DNA of 46,307 nucleotides from Myxococcaceae bacterium (GTDB taxonomy: Bacteria; Myxococcota; Myxococcia; Myxococcales; UBA5297): the NCBI GenBank assembly GCA_017500825.1, contig JAFVYB010000115.1, positions 1-46,307 on the forward strand, read 5' to 3'. Under the pieces are notes generated by a model, which worked only from the letters and a program-made list of their open reading frames with translations, was not told the DNA's origin and searched no databases. Below, one piece after another: positions 25,393 through 35,295 of this stretch (within the stretch, counting starts at the first letter, position 1; every line of letters begins with the position of its first letter). Made by a program: the position numbers and the translations under genes.

Positions 25393-26757
25393 ATGTCGCG
25401 CGAAGAGCAAAAAACGCCTGCGGCAGGGCAGGGGAGGCGAAAGGCGCGTTCGGCGCCTGGCGCGTTGGCCGGGAAGTTTTGGGCCTGGCTCAACCGTCCC
25501 ATCGGTGGCCGTTCCGTCAGTCGAGGGAAACGTCGCCAGGAGCGCGGCGTGGCCATGCTGCTCGTCGTCACCTCGATCGCCATCATGACGGCGGTGGCCG
25601 TGGACTTTCAGTTCAACGCCAGTGTCGACCTGCAGCTGGCGGCCAACGCGCGCGACGAACTTCGGGCCGAATACCTGGCGCGATCGGCGATCAACGTCGG
25701 CCGCCTTGTGCTCATGTTTCAGCGCCAGCTCGACAGTCAGACAGGCAACGCCGGATCGCTTTTGCAGAGCCTGGGCCTGGGCGGCGCCACGGGCGGATCG
25801 CTCAATTTTCGCCTCTGGGAGATCGTCCCCATCGACTGCGGCGTGCTCACCTTTGTCCTCGGCGGCGGCCTGTCGGCGCTGGGCGGCGCGTCGTTTGGCG
25901 GGGATGGACAAGAGGGCGCGGAATCTCTGGCGCTGGCCTCGTTCGGCGACTTCGACGGCTGCTTCAACGCCACGATCGAGGACGAGGAGCAGAAGCTGAA
26001 CGTCAACCGCCTCAACATGGGCTCGCTGACCGGCCAGGCGCCGATGCTGCAGTTGCGCGCGATGATGGTCGACCCGCGCTTCGAGTTCCTCTTCGACCGC
26101 GAGGACGCGCACGCGCTCAAGCTTTTGCCCGACGAGGTGCTGATCGCCCTGCACGACTGGATCGACGACGGCGAGACGCAGGCCACCATCAACCTGACGG
26201 GATCGGGCGAGCCGTTTCCGGACGGCTTCAGCGACGAGAACCGCAACTACATGTCGCGCTATCCGGTGCGCTACCGCTCGAAGAACGCCGCCTTCGACAC
26301 GCTCGATGAGCTCTACCAGGTGGACGGCGTCGGCGACCTGTTCATGAGCGCCTTCCGCGACCGCCTCACCGTCTATCCGGACAAGAACAAGCTTTTGAAC
26401 ATCAACACCAGCAGCCAGGAGCAGATGCTGCTCAACATCTTCCTCGCCGCCGAGGACGAGAACGACATGAAGCTGCGCGACCTGACGACGCTGCAGAACA
26501 TCCTGCAGGAGATCGGCCAGGCCAAGGTCTTCAGCTTCATCGGCATGAGCACCTCGCAGTTCATCAGCATCATCGAGAACAACGGCATCACCGTGAAGCC
26601 GGCGCTCAAGGCCAAGAACAACAAGTGGATTACCGACAAGAGCGAGACGTTCACCATCAGGGCCACGGGGCAGGCCGGCCGCGTCGAGAAGCGCATGACA
26701 GCGGTGATCCGCAGCGACTCGGCGCTCGGCAAGGTCCTCTACTTCCGCCAGGAGTGA
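25393..26757 (+). CDS. gspK: Type II secretion minor pseudopilin GspK
   Basis: A 454-residue pseudopilin that caps the pseudopilus tip. The prepilin site follows Gly52 (RG|VAMLL). GspK proteins characteristically lack Glu at +5, and that is so here (Leu57). The leader is unusually long and basic. The body has the family segments LQLAANARDELRAEYLARSAINVGR, DEEQKLNVNRLN and LPDEVLIALHDWIDDG, and ends in the second SAM-like domain with KLLNINTSSQEQML. Length exceeds the usual 320-340. Confidence 0.92.
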   Translation: MSREEQKTPAAGQGRRKARSAPGALAGKFWAWLNRPIGGRSVSRGKRRQERGVAMLLVVTSIAIMTAVAVDFQFNASVDLQLAANARDELRAEYLARSAINVGRLVLMFQRQLDSQTGNAGSLLQSLGLGGATGGSLNFRLWEIVPIDCGVLTFVLGGGLSALGGASFGGDGQEGAESLALASFGDFDGCFNATIEDEEQKLNVNRLNMGSLTGQAPMLQLRAMMVDPRFEFLFDREDAHALKLLPDEVLIALHDWIDDGETQATINLTGSGEPFPDGFSDENRNYMSRYPVRYRSKNAAFDTLDELYQVDGVGDLFMSAFRDRLTVYPDKNKLLNINTSSQEQMLLNIFLAAEDENDMKLRDLTTLQNILQEIGQAKVFSFIGMSTSQFISIIENNGITVKPALKAKNNKWITDKSETFTIRATGQAGRVEKRMTAVIRSDSALGKVLYFRQE

Positions 26758-26877
26758 GCCCTTCCCTTTGTCCCGCGACATTGCCCGGCCCTCCCTCCGA
26801 CGCCTCCGCTTCGGGGGCCACGCCACAGGCCGCCTCCCCCCGGAGAAGCCCCCCCTTTCCCTCAGGAACCACATCCC

Positions 26878-28449
26878 ATGGCACGCATCCTCGGCCTCGA
26901 CCTCGGGGCCCACAGCATCAAGGTCGTCCTTCTGGAGACCACCTTCCGCGGCGCGTCGATCGCCGCGCGCAGCGAGCTTGAGCGCGACGACGGCTTCGAC
27001 TTCTCCCGCCTCATCGCGCACCTCAGGATGCACAACGAGATGGGCGCCGATCAGATCATCGTCGCCGCGCCTGGCGCCAGCGTCGCCACCCAGCACCTCT
27101 CGCTGCCCTTCACAGACGCGCGGCGCGTCGAGGCCACGCTCGGCTTCGAAGTCGAGTCGCTGCTCCCCTACGACATCGACGAGGTCACCTACGACCACCA
27201 GCTCCTCTCCATCGACGGCGGCAAGAGCGAGCTCCTCGTCGGATCGGCGCGCACCCAGGAGATCGCCTCGCTGCTCGCCGAGCTCAAGGCCGTCGGACTC
27301 GATCCGCGCGTGGTGACGAGCAGCGCGCTCGCCTATCAGAACATCCTCTGTCAGCCGACGCGCGGCGACGGGGCGGTGGCGACTGAAGGGGCGGACGCGA
27401 TCCTCGACATCGGCCACGAGCGCACTTCGCTCTGCGTTGGCACGGGCGCAGGAAGGCTTTTGGGCGCGCGGACCTTCATGGGCGGCGGGCGCGATCTGAC
27501 GCGGGCGGTGGCGGCCGAGTTCAATGTCTCTCTGGAGGACGCCCAGACCTGGAAGGAGCGCGAGGGCGATGTCTCGGACGAGGCGGGCAGCGATCCGCAG
27601 TTTTCGCGCGCGCGCGACGCGTTGCGGCGGGCCCTGGCGCCACTCTTGCGCGAGATTCGGGCCACGCTGCGGGCCAACGAGGCGCGGTTTCACTGCCCTG
27701 TCCGACGACTCTTTCTCGCCGGCGGCACTTCGCGCCTTGGCGGCCTCGACCGCTATCTCTCCCAGGAGTTGGGCCTGGAGGTGACGCCGCTCGCCTTTGG
27801 CGAACAGGACATGGCCGTCTCCTTCTCCGCCGCCGAACAGACGCTCTACGCCCAGGCCTACGCGCTCGCCCTGCAGGGCCAGGGAACGCTGCGCGGCCAC
27901 CGCTTCAATCTGCGCAAGGGCGCCCTCTCCTTCAAAGGCGACCTCGACTACCTCAAGGGAAAGACCTCGCGCCTGGGCGCCTTTGCCCTCGTCCTCGCCG
28001 TTCTGGCCATCGCCTCGATGGGGCTTGAGTGGCGCGCCGCCGCCAGCCGCGAGCAGGCGATCGACGACGAGCTGTTCAACATGACGAAGCGCATCCTCGG
28101 ACAGGGACAGAAAAACTACGACATCGCCCTCAACCTCCAGCGCGGCGCCGGTTCGGCCCAGGCGCAGCTGCCCAAGGTCTCGGCCCTCGACATCTTCACC
28201 GAGCTGACCGAGAGCGCGCAGAAGGCAGAGGTCAGACTCGAAGAGGTCGAGGCGCAGCTGGAACGCGTCAAGGTGCGCGGCGAGACGGCTGGCTTTGACG
28301 GCGTGGACCGGCTCGTCGGCGTCCTGGAGGCAGTTGAGTGCTTCAAGGAAGTCAAGCGCAACAAGGTCCAGAAGAGCCGCGACGGCAGCAAGATCGTCTT
28401 TGAGCTCGACATCCGCGTCTCGTGCGGGGCGACGCCCGCCGCCACCTGA
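26878..28449 (+). CDS. gspL: Type II secretion inner-membrane protein GspL, PilM-like
   Basis: A 523-residue bitopic protein that connects GspE to GspM. The cytoplasmic part (about 1-345) is a complete actin-like PilM fold: LGLDLGAHSIKVV phosphate-1 loop, AILDIGHERTSLCV phosphate-2 loop and LFLAGGTSRLGGLDRYL. In classical GspL these nucleotide-loop motifs are degenerate. A membrane segment at about 365-383 is followed by a periplasmic ferredoxin-like domain. Order (K-L-M-N) supports GspL; the fold makes it look like a PilM/GspL intermediate. Confidence 0.88.
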   Translation: MARILGLDLGAHSIKVVLLETTFRGASIAARSELERDDGFDFSRLIAHLRMHNEMGADQIIVAAPGASVATQHLSLPFTDARRVEATLGFEVESLLPYDIDEVTYDHQLLSIDGGKSELLVGSARTQEIASLLAELKAVGLDPRVVTSSALAYQNILCQPTRGDGAVATEGADAILDIGHERTSLCVGTGAGRLLGARTFMGGGRDLTRAVAAEFNVSLEDAQTWKEREGDVSDEAGSDPQFSRARDALRRALAPLLREIRATLRANEARFHCPVRRLFLAGGTSRLGGLDRYLSQELGLEVTPLAFGEQDMAVSFSAAEQTLYAQAYALALQGQGTLRGHRFNLRKGALSFKGDLDYLKGKTSRLGAFALVLAVLAIASMGLEWRAAASREQAIDDELFNMTKRILGQGQKNYDIALNLQRGAGSAQAQLPKVSALDIFTELTESAQKAEVRLEEVEAQLERVKVRGETAGFDGVDRLVGVLEAVECFKEVKRNKVQKSRDGSKIVFELDIRVSCGATPAAT

Positions 28450-28511
28450 GCGTGCCCTAAAGCCTGGCCGCTTGGGCGTTCACGCGCCCGCGCCGGACGG
28501 AGAAACTCCCC

Positions 28512-29066
28512 ATGGAACAGATCAAGCGCCTCATCGCCGACGCCGGCGAGACCTTTGGCCGCCTCTCTTCCCGCGAAAAGCTGATGGTGCTCGGCGCGGC
28601 CTTTTCGCTCGTCGCCTTCCTCCTCTTTTTCATCAGCTTCTCGTTCAACAACGCCATGCGCCAGGCGGATGCGCGCGTCGCCGGCAAGTTGCGCCAGCTT
28701 CAGGAGGTGCAGCGGCTCGCGTCCGGCTACAGCCAGGCCGACAAAGAGCGCGCGGCGCTCGACCGCAAGTTGCGCGGCAACAAGGTCAAGCTCTTCACCC
28801 TCGTCGAGGAGACGGCCAAGCAGCAGGGCATCGAAGTCGGCGGCATGACCGAACGCGGCAACCAGACGCGCGAGGGCAAGATCATCGAGAGCTCCGTCGA
28901 CGTGACGTTCACGCGCATCGAGCTCGTCAAGCTCGTCCGCTTCCTGTCGGCCATCGAGGGCCGCGACAGCCTCGTCAAGGTGACCAAGCTGCAGATGCGC
29001 TCGCGCAAGGATCAACCGGTGCTCGACGCCTGGCTCACGCTCACGACCTACCAGCTCGAATCCTGA
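28512..29066 (+). CDS. gspM: Type II secretion inner-membrane protein GspM
   Basis: A 184-residue bitopic protein with a short cytoplasmic N-terminus (LSSREKLMVLGAAF, typical of GspM/PilO), a membrane segment at about 26-45, a coiled-coil stretch (about 48-95) and a periplasmic ferredoxin-like domain ending VLDAWLTLTTYQL. It partners with GspL, which precedes it by 62 bases. Confidence 0.87.
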   Translation: MEQIKRLIADAGETFGRLSSREKLMVLGAAFSLVAFLLFFISFSFNNAMRQADARVAGKLRQLQEVQRLASGYSQADKERAALDRKLRGNKVKLFTLVEETAKQQGIEVGGMTERGNQTREGKIIESSVDVTFTRIELVKLVRFLSAIEGRDSLVKVTKLQMRSRKDQPVLDAWLTLTTYQLES

Positions 29067-29188
29067 CCGTTCGCCGTTCCATGCCCGTCGAGCGAACGCC
29101 GTCTTTTCCCGCCAAATTCGCCCGTAAGAGCGCCCCCAAAAGTCGCGCCCAAGGCTGACCGCGCAAGCCCGTCCCCAAGAACCGCCCC

Positions 29189-30094
29189 ATGACCCCCAAA
29201 CTCAAAAAGCGCCTGATCCACCTCGTCGCCTATCCCGCCTTTTTTATGGCGGCCTTCACCGCGCTCTTCTTCGTCAACTTTCCCTACGACGCGCTCAAAG
29301 AGCGCCTGGTGAGCGAGGCGCGGCAGAAGGACATCGAGATCGCCATCGACGAGATCTCGCCGACACTCCTCGGCATCGAGGCGCGCGGCCTGTCGCTGCA
29401 TCTGTTCAAACCCGCCGAGGGCAAGTCAGAGGTCGAGCCTTTGCGCGTCCAGTCGCTGACCGTCTTTCCGCACCTGTTCCCTCTGGGCGTCCACGTGCGG
29501 GCGCGGCTCATGGGGGGACACCTCGACGCGGCCTACCACCCCTCCGCGAGCCAGGCGCTCAAGCTGCGCGCCAAAGACCTCAAGCTCTCGCACCTGCCGC
29601 CCGAGGCGACGGGCAATGTCGTGATGGACGGAACGCTGGCTCTGCTCGCCGACCTCGCCTTCGACCCGCAGGACTTCGCCAAGGCGGAGGGACGGCTGGC
29701 GCTGCTCGGCACGCAGCTCTTGTTGCGCAAGGGCAATGTGCAGGGGCTGACGCTGCCGCGCGTCGACATGGGACGGCTTGAGCTCGACCTCGATCTGACG
29801 GGCGGCAAGGCCCGGTTCAAAACGGCGCGTCTCACGGGCGTCGACATTGTCGCCACGATGGAGGGAGAGGTGCGACAGGCGCGCAAAATCGCGCTCTCCT
29901 CGCCAAACCTCACCCTGCGCTTCCAGCCAGCCGAGGAATTCCTCAAGCGCAACAGCCTCGTTTCGGCGGCGCTCGGCATGGCCATGAAGAAGGACAAGGA
30001 CGGCTATTACGAGGCCTCGATCAAGGGCACGCTGGGCAAGCTCAAGCTCACGCCAAATAAAAATCCGGGAAAAGCCGCCAATAAACGTCGGTGA
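29189..30094 (+). CDS. gspN: Type II secretion protein GspN
   Basis: A 301-residue inner-membrane protein with one N-terminal membrane segment (about residues 12-31), then an AsmA-like repetitive beta-rich region (IEARGLSLHLFKP, GHLDAAYHP, GNVVMDGTLALLADL, GKARFKTARLTGVDIVATMEG). It belongs to the GspN variety found at the end of deltaproteobacterial T2SS operons. The exact role is unsettled in the family. It is the last gene of the operon; no clear terminator follows. Confidence 0.85.
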   Translation: MTPKLKKRLIHLVAYPAFFMAAFTALFFVNFPYDALKERLVSEARQKDIEIAIDEISPTLLGIEARGLSLHLFKPAEGKSEVEPLRVQSLTVFPHLFPLGVHVRARLMGGHLDAAYHPSASQALKLRAKDLKLSHLPPEATGNVVMDGTLALLADLAFDPQDFAKAEGRLALLGTQLLLRKGNVQGLTLPRVDMGRLELDLDLTGGKARFKTARLTGVDIVATMEGEVRQARKIALSSPNLTLRFQPAEEFLKRNSLVSAALGMAMKKDKDGYYEASIKGTLGKLKLTPNKNPGKAANKRR

Positions 30095-30591
30095 ATTGTT
30101 TTGGAGTGTTTTGAATTCGCCCGGGAAACACGCGGATTTAAATTTTGTCCGGATTTCAAAAGAGAATGTTTACTGGCGGAATCAATGTCTTTGGTTCCGC
30201 TTTTTGCGCGTCCGGCCACTGCCTTTGTTTCGGAATAATTCCGATCGATACGCGGCGGATGGTCACGGGTTTGGCGTCCGCGCCGCCATGGGGTTCACCC
30301 GCGGGGGGCGAGCTTCAAAGAGCGGCCATTGAGTGATCGTGCCGCCACCGGCTTTGGGGATTTGGGGAATAAAATATGCGTGCATATGCAGAAATTGATG
30401 CGCGCTGAGTGACGCTGCCGTGCCGCTGGGAATGGGCACACGCCATGGGGCTTTCGAGGGCGCTGACAGAAACAAAGAGCCAACAAAGCCCGGCTGTCAT
30501 CGCCTGCCTGTCGCGAGTAGGGGCGCGCGCCGCAAAACGGACCGCCGCTCGGCGACCGGCGAGATTTCATCAACTTGAGGAGAAAAAATCC
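30095..30591. other. Intergenic region between gspN and the efflux operon
   Basis: I see no gene with start-site support on either strand. A palindrome CGGAAT-A-ATTCCG lies at 30231-30243 and could be an operator for the efflux genes. The final 20 bases carry the Shine-Dalgarno sequence of the adaptor gene. Confidence 0.5.
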
Positions 30592-31749
30592 ATGAGACGA
30601 CTTCAGTTCCTTCCAGGCCTCATCGCGCTCTCGGGCGCGCTCGTCTGCGCATCAGGCTGCAGCAAGCCTTCCGCTGCGGCCAACGCCAGCGCCGTCGAGG
30701 CGACCATGCCCACGCGCACCGTCAGCGTCACCGCGGCGAACAAGGGCGCTGTCGTCCATCAGGTGGATGTCGTCGGCGAATTGCAGGGCATCGAAGAGAT
30801 CCGCGTCTTTTCGCTGGTTCCCGATCGCATCCGCACGCTGACCGTCGATGAGGGCGACACCGTCCGCAAGGGCGAGGTCCTGGCGACGATTTGGAGCGAG
30901 GCGCAGGCCGAGGGCGTCAACCAGGCCGAGGCAGCGCTTGAGGCGGCGCTCGCCAACCGCGACGCGAGCAAGGACAACGTCCTGCGCATGCGCACCCTCT
31001 TTCAGAGCCACTCGATCACGGCTTCCCAGCTCGAAGGCGCCGAGGCGCAATACAGGGCGGCGGAGGCGCAGGTGCGACAGGCGACTGCGGCTGTGGCGTC
31101 GGCGGGCGTGTCCAAGCGCAACACGATCATCCGCGCTCCCACCTCTGGCGTCGTCTCGGCGGTCACCCTGCGCGAGGGCGATTTGGCCAGCGGCGCGCCA
31201 ATCCTCACCATCGTGCGCCCCGAACGCCTCAAGGCTGTCCTGCGCGTGCCCGAGCGCTACTTCCTCGGCATGGAGCCGGGCATGGCCGTCTCGATCTCGC
31301 CGTTGGCCCGCCCCGAGCAGGTGGTGAATGGCAAGATCACGATCAAGGGATCGGTCGTCGACCGCACCTCGCGCACCGGCCTCGTCGAGATCCACCTCGA
31401 CAACAAAGACGGCGCCCTCATCGCCGGCAGCGCAGTTCGGGCCACCATCGAATTGAGCCGCCGCGACGGCGTGATCCTCATCCCGGCCGAGGCGGCGATC
31501 CTCTCGGTGGACACCTCACGCACGGGCGCGGCCCAGGTCTTCATCCAGGACGGCGACAAGGCCAAGGCGCGGGCGGTGAAGATCGGCGTGCGCCAGGGCG
31601 ATGACATCGAGATCGTCGAGGGCCTCTCCGTCGGCGAGCCGGTGGTCGTGCGCGGCGCCGGCTTCCTGCGCGACGGCAACCCGATCCGTGTGGCGGCGAC
31701 TCGCGCCGAGACGGCCATTGACGTGAAGAAAGCGGGGATCGCGCAATGA
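30592..31749 (+). CDS. RND efflux periplasmic adaptor lipoprotein (HlyD/MFP family)
   Basis: A 385-residue membrane-fusion protein that bridges the inner-membrane pump to an outer-membrane channel. A lipoprotein signal peptide ends LVCASGC, with Cys23 as the lipidated residue. The barrel-sandwich hybrid halves (RIRTLTVDEGDTVRKGEVLATI and NTIIRAPTSGVVSAVTLREGDLA), an alpha-hairpin (about 100-175) and a beta-barrel domain follow. AGGAGA precedes ATG 30592; the longer frame is not coding. The stop overlaps the pump start by ATGA. Confidence 0.93.
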   Translation: MRRLQFLPGLIALSGALVCASGCSKPSAAANASAVEATMPTRTVSVTAANKGAVVHQVDVVGELQGIEEIRVFSLVPDRIRTLTVDEGDTVRKGEVLATIWSEAQAEGVNQAEAALEAALANRDASKDNVLRMRTLFQSHSITASQLEGAEAQYRAAEAQVRQATAAVASAGVSKRNTIIRAPTSGVVSAVTLREGDLASGAPILTIVRPERLKAVLRVPERYFLGMEPGMAVSISPLARPEQVVNGKITIKGSVVDRTSRTGLVEIHLDNKDGALIAGSAVRATIELSRRDGVILIPAEAAILSVDTSRTGAAQVFIQDGDKAKARAVKIGVRQGDDIEIVEGLSVGEPVVVRGAGFLRDGNPIRVAATRAETAIDVKKAGIAQ

Positions 31750-34700
31750 GTATGACCTCCCTCTCGGTGAAGCGCCCCATCACCGGGATCATGGTCGCGC
31801 TGGCGATCACAATCCTGGGCGTCTTCTCCTTTTCCCGACTGAAGCTCGATCAGATGCCGGACATCGAGTTTCCCGTCATCGCCGTCATCACCAGCTACGT
31901 CGACGCCGACCCCGAGGCGATCGAGCAGCTGGTCACCAAGCCCATCGAAGAGGCCATGTCCTCCGTCGAGAACGTCGACGAGATCATCAGCCAGTCGATG
32001 GAGCACGTCTCGCTCGTCATCATCAAATTCAACTGGGGCATCGACATGGACAAGGCGGAGCAGGATGTCCGCCGCAACCTGGAGATGTATGCCTACGACG
32101 AGCTGCCCGAGGACGCGGTGCAGCCTCTCACCTTCAAGTTCGACCCTTCGATGATGCCGGTGGCGCTGATCGCGGTCGATATGCCCGGCACCTCGGCCGA
32201 AATCCGCAAGAAGGCCGAAGACGAGGTCGAGCCCTATCTCGCCCGACTGCCCGGCGTGGCCTCGGCCACGGTCAACGGCGGCGACGAGCGCGAGATTCAG
32301 GTGCGCCTGCGCCCGGAATGGCTCCAGGCCTACGGCATCAGCCCGACCCAGGTCGTCTCGGCGATCAAGGGCGCCAACATGATGATCCCGAGTGGCACGC
32401 TCGATCAGGGCCCACAGCAGCTCGGCCTGCGCGCCACCAGCGAGATCACCGATCCCGATCAGCTGAGCGAGGCGCTCGTCGGCATGAAGGGCGGTCGCCC
32501 AATCTACCTGCGCGACATCGCCGACGTGCTCGACACCTTCACCGAGAAGGAAGCCTTCACCCGCGTCAACCACAAGGACGCGGTGATGATGATGGTGCAG
32601 AAGCAGTCCGACGCGAACACCGTCCAGGTGGTGGAGCAGGTGCTCGCCGCGCTGCCGGGCATCGAAAAACGCCTGCCCGCTGGCAGCAAACTGACCGTGC
32701 TCATGGAGTCGGCCGAGCCCATCCTCAACTCGATCAACAACCTGGCGACGACCGCGTTCCTGGCGGTCTTCATCACCGCCATGGTGCTGCTCCTGTTCCT
32801 GCGCAGCTGGCGCACCTCGACGATCGTCCTGGTGAGCATCCCGCTCTCGATGCTCGTCACCTTCGCCGTGATGCAGCAGCAGGAGATCACGCTCAACATC
32901 CTCTCGATGGCCGGTCTGGCGCTCGCGGTCGGCATGCTTGTCGACAACTCAGTTGTCGTTTTGGAGAATATCTTTTCCTACATCGAGCGCGGTGCCTCGC
33001 GGGCCGAAGCGTCGATCAAGGGCACCGAGGAGATGGCCATGCCCATCACCGCCTCGACGCTGACCACGATCGTCGTCTTTTTGCCGATGATCTTCGTCCC
33101 AGGCATCGCCGGCCAGATGTTCCGCGAGCTGAGCCTGACAATCTGCTTCTCGCTCGTCGCCTCGCTTATCGTGGCGCTGACGTTGGTGCCGCTGATGGCC
33201 AGCCTGATGATCACCAACCAGACCAACCTCCTGGAGCGCATCCTCGCCAAGCTCACCTTCTGGATCGACCCGCTCAGCGACCTCTACGAGCGCGCCATCG
33301 GCGTGGCGCTGCGCCACCGCTGGCTGACCATCTTCCTCGCGCTCTGCGTCCTGGGCGGCTCCCTTGCCCTGGCGCCGATGCTCGACTTCGACTTCATGGC
33401 CCGCGTCGACCAGGGCCGCGTCAACTTCAAGGTCAAGATGGCGCCCGGCACCTCTGTGTGGACCACCAACGAGGCCTTCCTCGAAATCGAGCGCATCATC
33501 GACGAGGAGGTCCCCGAGCGGCGCAACATCTCGATCTCGCTGGGCAGCGACTCCAACAACACCATGTCCTCGCTGTCGGGCCAGAGCGCCTATTCCGGAA
33601 CCATCCGCCTGCGCACCGTCGACCGCAAAGATCGCCAGCGCCACATTGGCGAGATCGAACTCGCCCTGGCCGAGCGCTTCAAGGACATCCCGGGCGTGGA
33701 GGTGCAGGTGCAGAAGCAGGGCGGCATGGGTTCGAGCGGCGATCTGACGGTGCAGGTCTTCAGCGAGAAGCTCGACGAGATCACCAACGTCGGCATGCAG
33801 CTTAAAAACCGCCTGCAGATGTTGCCCGGCGTGCTCGACGCGACCTTCTCCAACGAGGCTGGTCTGCCGGAGATGAAGATCGATCTCGATCGCGAGCAAA
33901 TTCGCCTGCTCTCCCTCTCGCCGGTCGAGGTCGCCAGCGCCATCTCCACCTACTACCTGGGCTCCACCGCCTCGTATTACCGAGAGGGCGGCGACGAATA
34001 TAAGATCTTCGTCCGCGCGCCCGAGGAGGCCCGCACCGATGTCGACAAGCTGCGCGCCCTGCCCATCGTCACGCCCTATGGCGTGGTGCCGCTGGAGACC
34101 GTGGCCAAGATCGACTCCTCGCTGGGCCCGACGACCATCTCGCACGAGAACAAGCGCCGCCTGGGAAGCATCACCATCACCAAGACCGACGACATCGCGC
34201 TCGGCGCGCTACAGAAGCAGGTCGAAGACGCGATCGCCGCCGAGAGCCTGCCCGAAGGCGTCAGCACCGAGATCGGCGGCTCGGCCGAGGACATGCAGGA
34301 AGCTATCGTCGGCCTGATGTATGCCCTCATCGTCGCCATCGTGCTCGTCTACATGGTGATGGCCAGCCAGTTCGAGTCGCTGCTGGAGCCCTTCGCCATC
34401 ATGATGGCCGTGCCGGTCGCCTTCTCCGGCGTCATCTTCGCGCTGCTGTTGACCAAGACGACAGTGCAGATGACGGCGCTCATCGGCTGCCTCTTGCTCG
34501 TCGGCGTGGTGGTCAACAACGGCATCGTGCTCATCGATGTCATCAAGCGCCGCCGCGAGGAAGGCATGGACCTCGTCATCGCCGCCCGCGAAGCCGCCCG
34601 CAGCCGCCTCAGGCCCATTCTCATGACCACCATGACGACGATTCTCGGCATGTTGCCGATGGCCTTCGAGATCGGTGAGGGCGCCGAGATGTGGGCGCCG

Positions 34701-34877
34701 ATGGGTCGCGCGGTCGTCGGCGGGATGACGGTCGCCTTCTTCCTCACCCTGTTCATCGTGCCCTGCGTCTACGTGATGATGGCCGGCGCCATGGATCGCC
34801 GTCGGGCCAAGAAGAGCGGTCAGTCGCCGGAGGCCAAGGCGCCCGTTGTTCAGGAAAAGGCCGCGGCCGCCTCTTAA
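31746..34877 (+). CDS. RND efflux transporter, inner-membrane pump (AcrB/HAE1-like)
   Basis: A 1043-residue proton-driven pump with 12 membrane helices and two large periplasmic loops. It starts LSVKRPITGIMVALAITILGVFSF and shows the family motifs DADPEAIEQLVTKPIEEAMSSVENV and GMLVDNSVVVLENI in TM4. The TM4 pair is Asp400-Asn401 rather than the Asp-Asp of AcrB, as in a common subgroup. The second half has VDQGRVNFKVKMAPGTS and the TM10 region VGVVVNNGIVLIDVIKRRR. Substrate is unknown. No TolC-type channel is adjacent, so it probably uses one encoded elsewhere. Confidence 0.94.
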   Translation: MSMTSLSVKRPITGIMVALAITILGVFSFSRLKLDQMPDIEFPVIAVITSYVDADPEAIEQLVTKPIEEAMSSVENVDEIISQSMEHVSLVIIKFNWGIDMDKAEQDVRRNLEMYAYDELPEDAVQPLTFKFDPSMMPVALIAVDMPGTSAEIRKKAEDEVEPYLARLPGVASATVNGGDEREIQVRLRPEWLQAYGISPTQVVSAIKGANMMIPSGTLDQGPQQLGLRATSEITDPDQLSEALVGMKGGRPIYLRDIADVLDTFTEKEAFTRVNHKDAVMMMVQKQSDANTVQVVEQVLAALPGIEKRLPAGSKLTVLMESAEPILNSINNLATTAFLAVFITAMVLLLFLRSWRTSTIVLVSIPLSMLVTFAVMQQQEITLNILSMAGLALAVGMLVDNSVVVLENIFSYIERGASRAEASIKGTEEMAMPITASTLTTIVVFLPMIFVPGIAGQMFRELSLTICFSLVASLIVALTLVPLMASLMITNQTNLLERILAKLTFWIDPLSDLYERAIGVALRHRWLTIFLALCVLGGSLALAPMLDFDFMARVDQGRVNFKVKMAPGTSVWTTNEAFLEIERIIDEEVPERRNISISLGSDSNNTMSSLSGQSAYSGTIRLRTVDRKDRQRHIGEIELALAERFKDIPGVEVQVQKQGGMGSSGDLTVQVFSEKLDEITNVGMQLKNRLQMLPGVLDATFSNEAGLPEMKIDLDREQIRLLSLSPVEVASAISTYYLGSTASYYREGGDEYKIFVRAPEEARTDVDKLRALPIVTPYGVVPLETVAKIDSSLGPTTISHENKRRLGSITITKTDDIALGALQKQVEDAIAAESLPEGVSTEIGGSAEDMQEAIVGLMYALIVAIVLVYMVMASQFESLLEPFAIMMAVPVAFSGVIFALLLTKTTVQMTALIGCLLLVGVVVNNGIVLIDVIKRRREEGMDLVIAAREAARSRLRPILMTTMTTILGMLPMAFEIGEGAEMWAPMGRAVVGGMTVAFFLTLFIVPCVYVMMAGAMDRRRAKKSGQSPEAKAPVVQEKAAAAS

Positions 34878-34914
34878 GTTGCCCAAAGCCTGAACGCCTG
34901 ATCAGGCAGAACAG

Positions 34915-34950
34915 AGCCCCATCACCCGCGCGGTGATGGGGCTTTTTTTT
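34915..34950 (+). terminator. Rho-independent terminator of the efflux operon
   Basis: A 12-bp perfect stem (AGCCCCATCACC / GGTGATGGGGCT) with a 5-base loop, running into eight T residues. It lies 37 bases after the pump stop. Confidence 0.96.
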
Positions 34951-34979
34951 GGGTCGCGCCAGACGCCGGGATTTCCACC

Positions 34980-35295
34980 TTCCGCCATAGTTGATTTATA
35001 TTTTTTTAAATTCATTTATTTATTCATTTGTTTGTCTGTTGTTGTTTTTTTTTGTGCTTTATTTTTTTTTGTTTAATTATAAATTTATTATTCATTCGTC
35101 GCAATTCATTCGCTTTTTGTCATTCACCACGCGCGAGGCGCCAGACGCCTGCCCGCGCGCCTGGTCATGGCTCTGTCACGAGAATCAAAACAGCCCTGAC
35201 GGCGCTGTTGCCACAGCATCCCGGCTTGGCTTTTGGGGCGCCGCTTTTTTTGCGGCCGACGCTTGTCGCCGCCCACATCAGAGAGGACGCATCCC
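34980..35295. other. AT-rich promoter region before the acyl-CoA ligase gene
   Basis: From about 34989 to 35120 the sequence is almost all A/T, with long T-runs and ATTT repeats, in sharp contrast to the G+C-rich genes on both sides. From 35121 to 35295 it is G+C-rich again and leads to the ligase Shine-Dalgarno sequence. No gene is visible; short open frames here are low-complexity. Confidence 0.6.

Noticed and set aside
24571..27900. An 1109-codon minus-strand open frame across gspI-gspL
   Set aside because: Shadow of the third-position G+C bias in the gsp genes; the peptide is Arg/Asp/Val/Leu-rich nonsense with no motif.
30096..30475. Short frames on both strands between gspN and the efflux adaptor
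   Set aside because: No start signals, no recognised domain, and the two strands compete for the same DNA.
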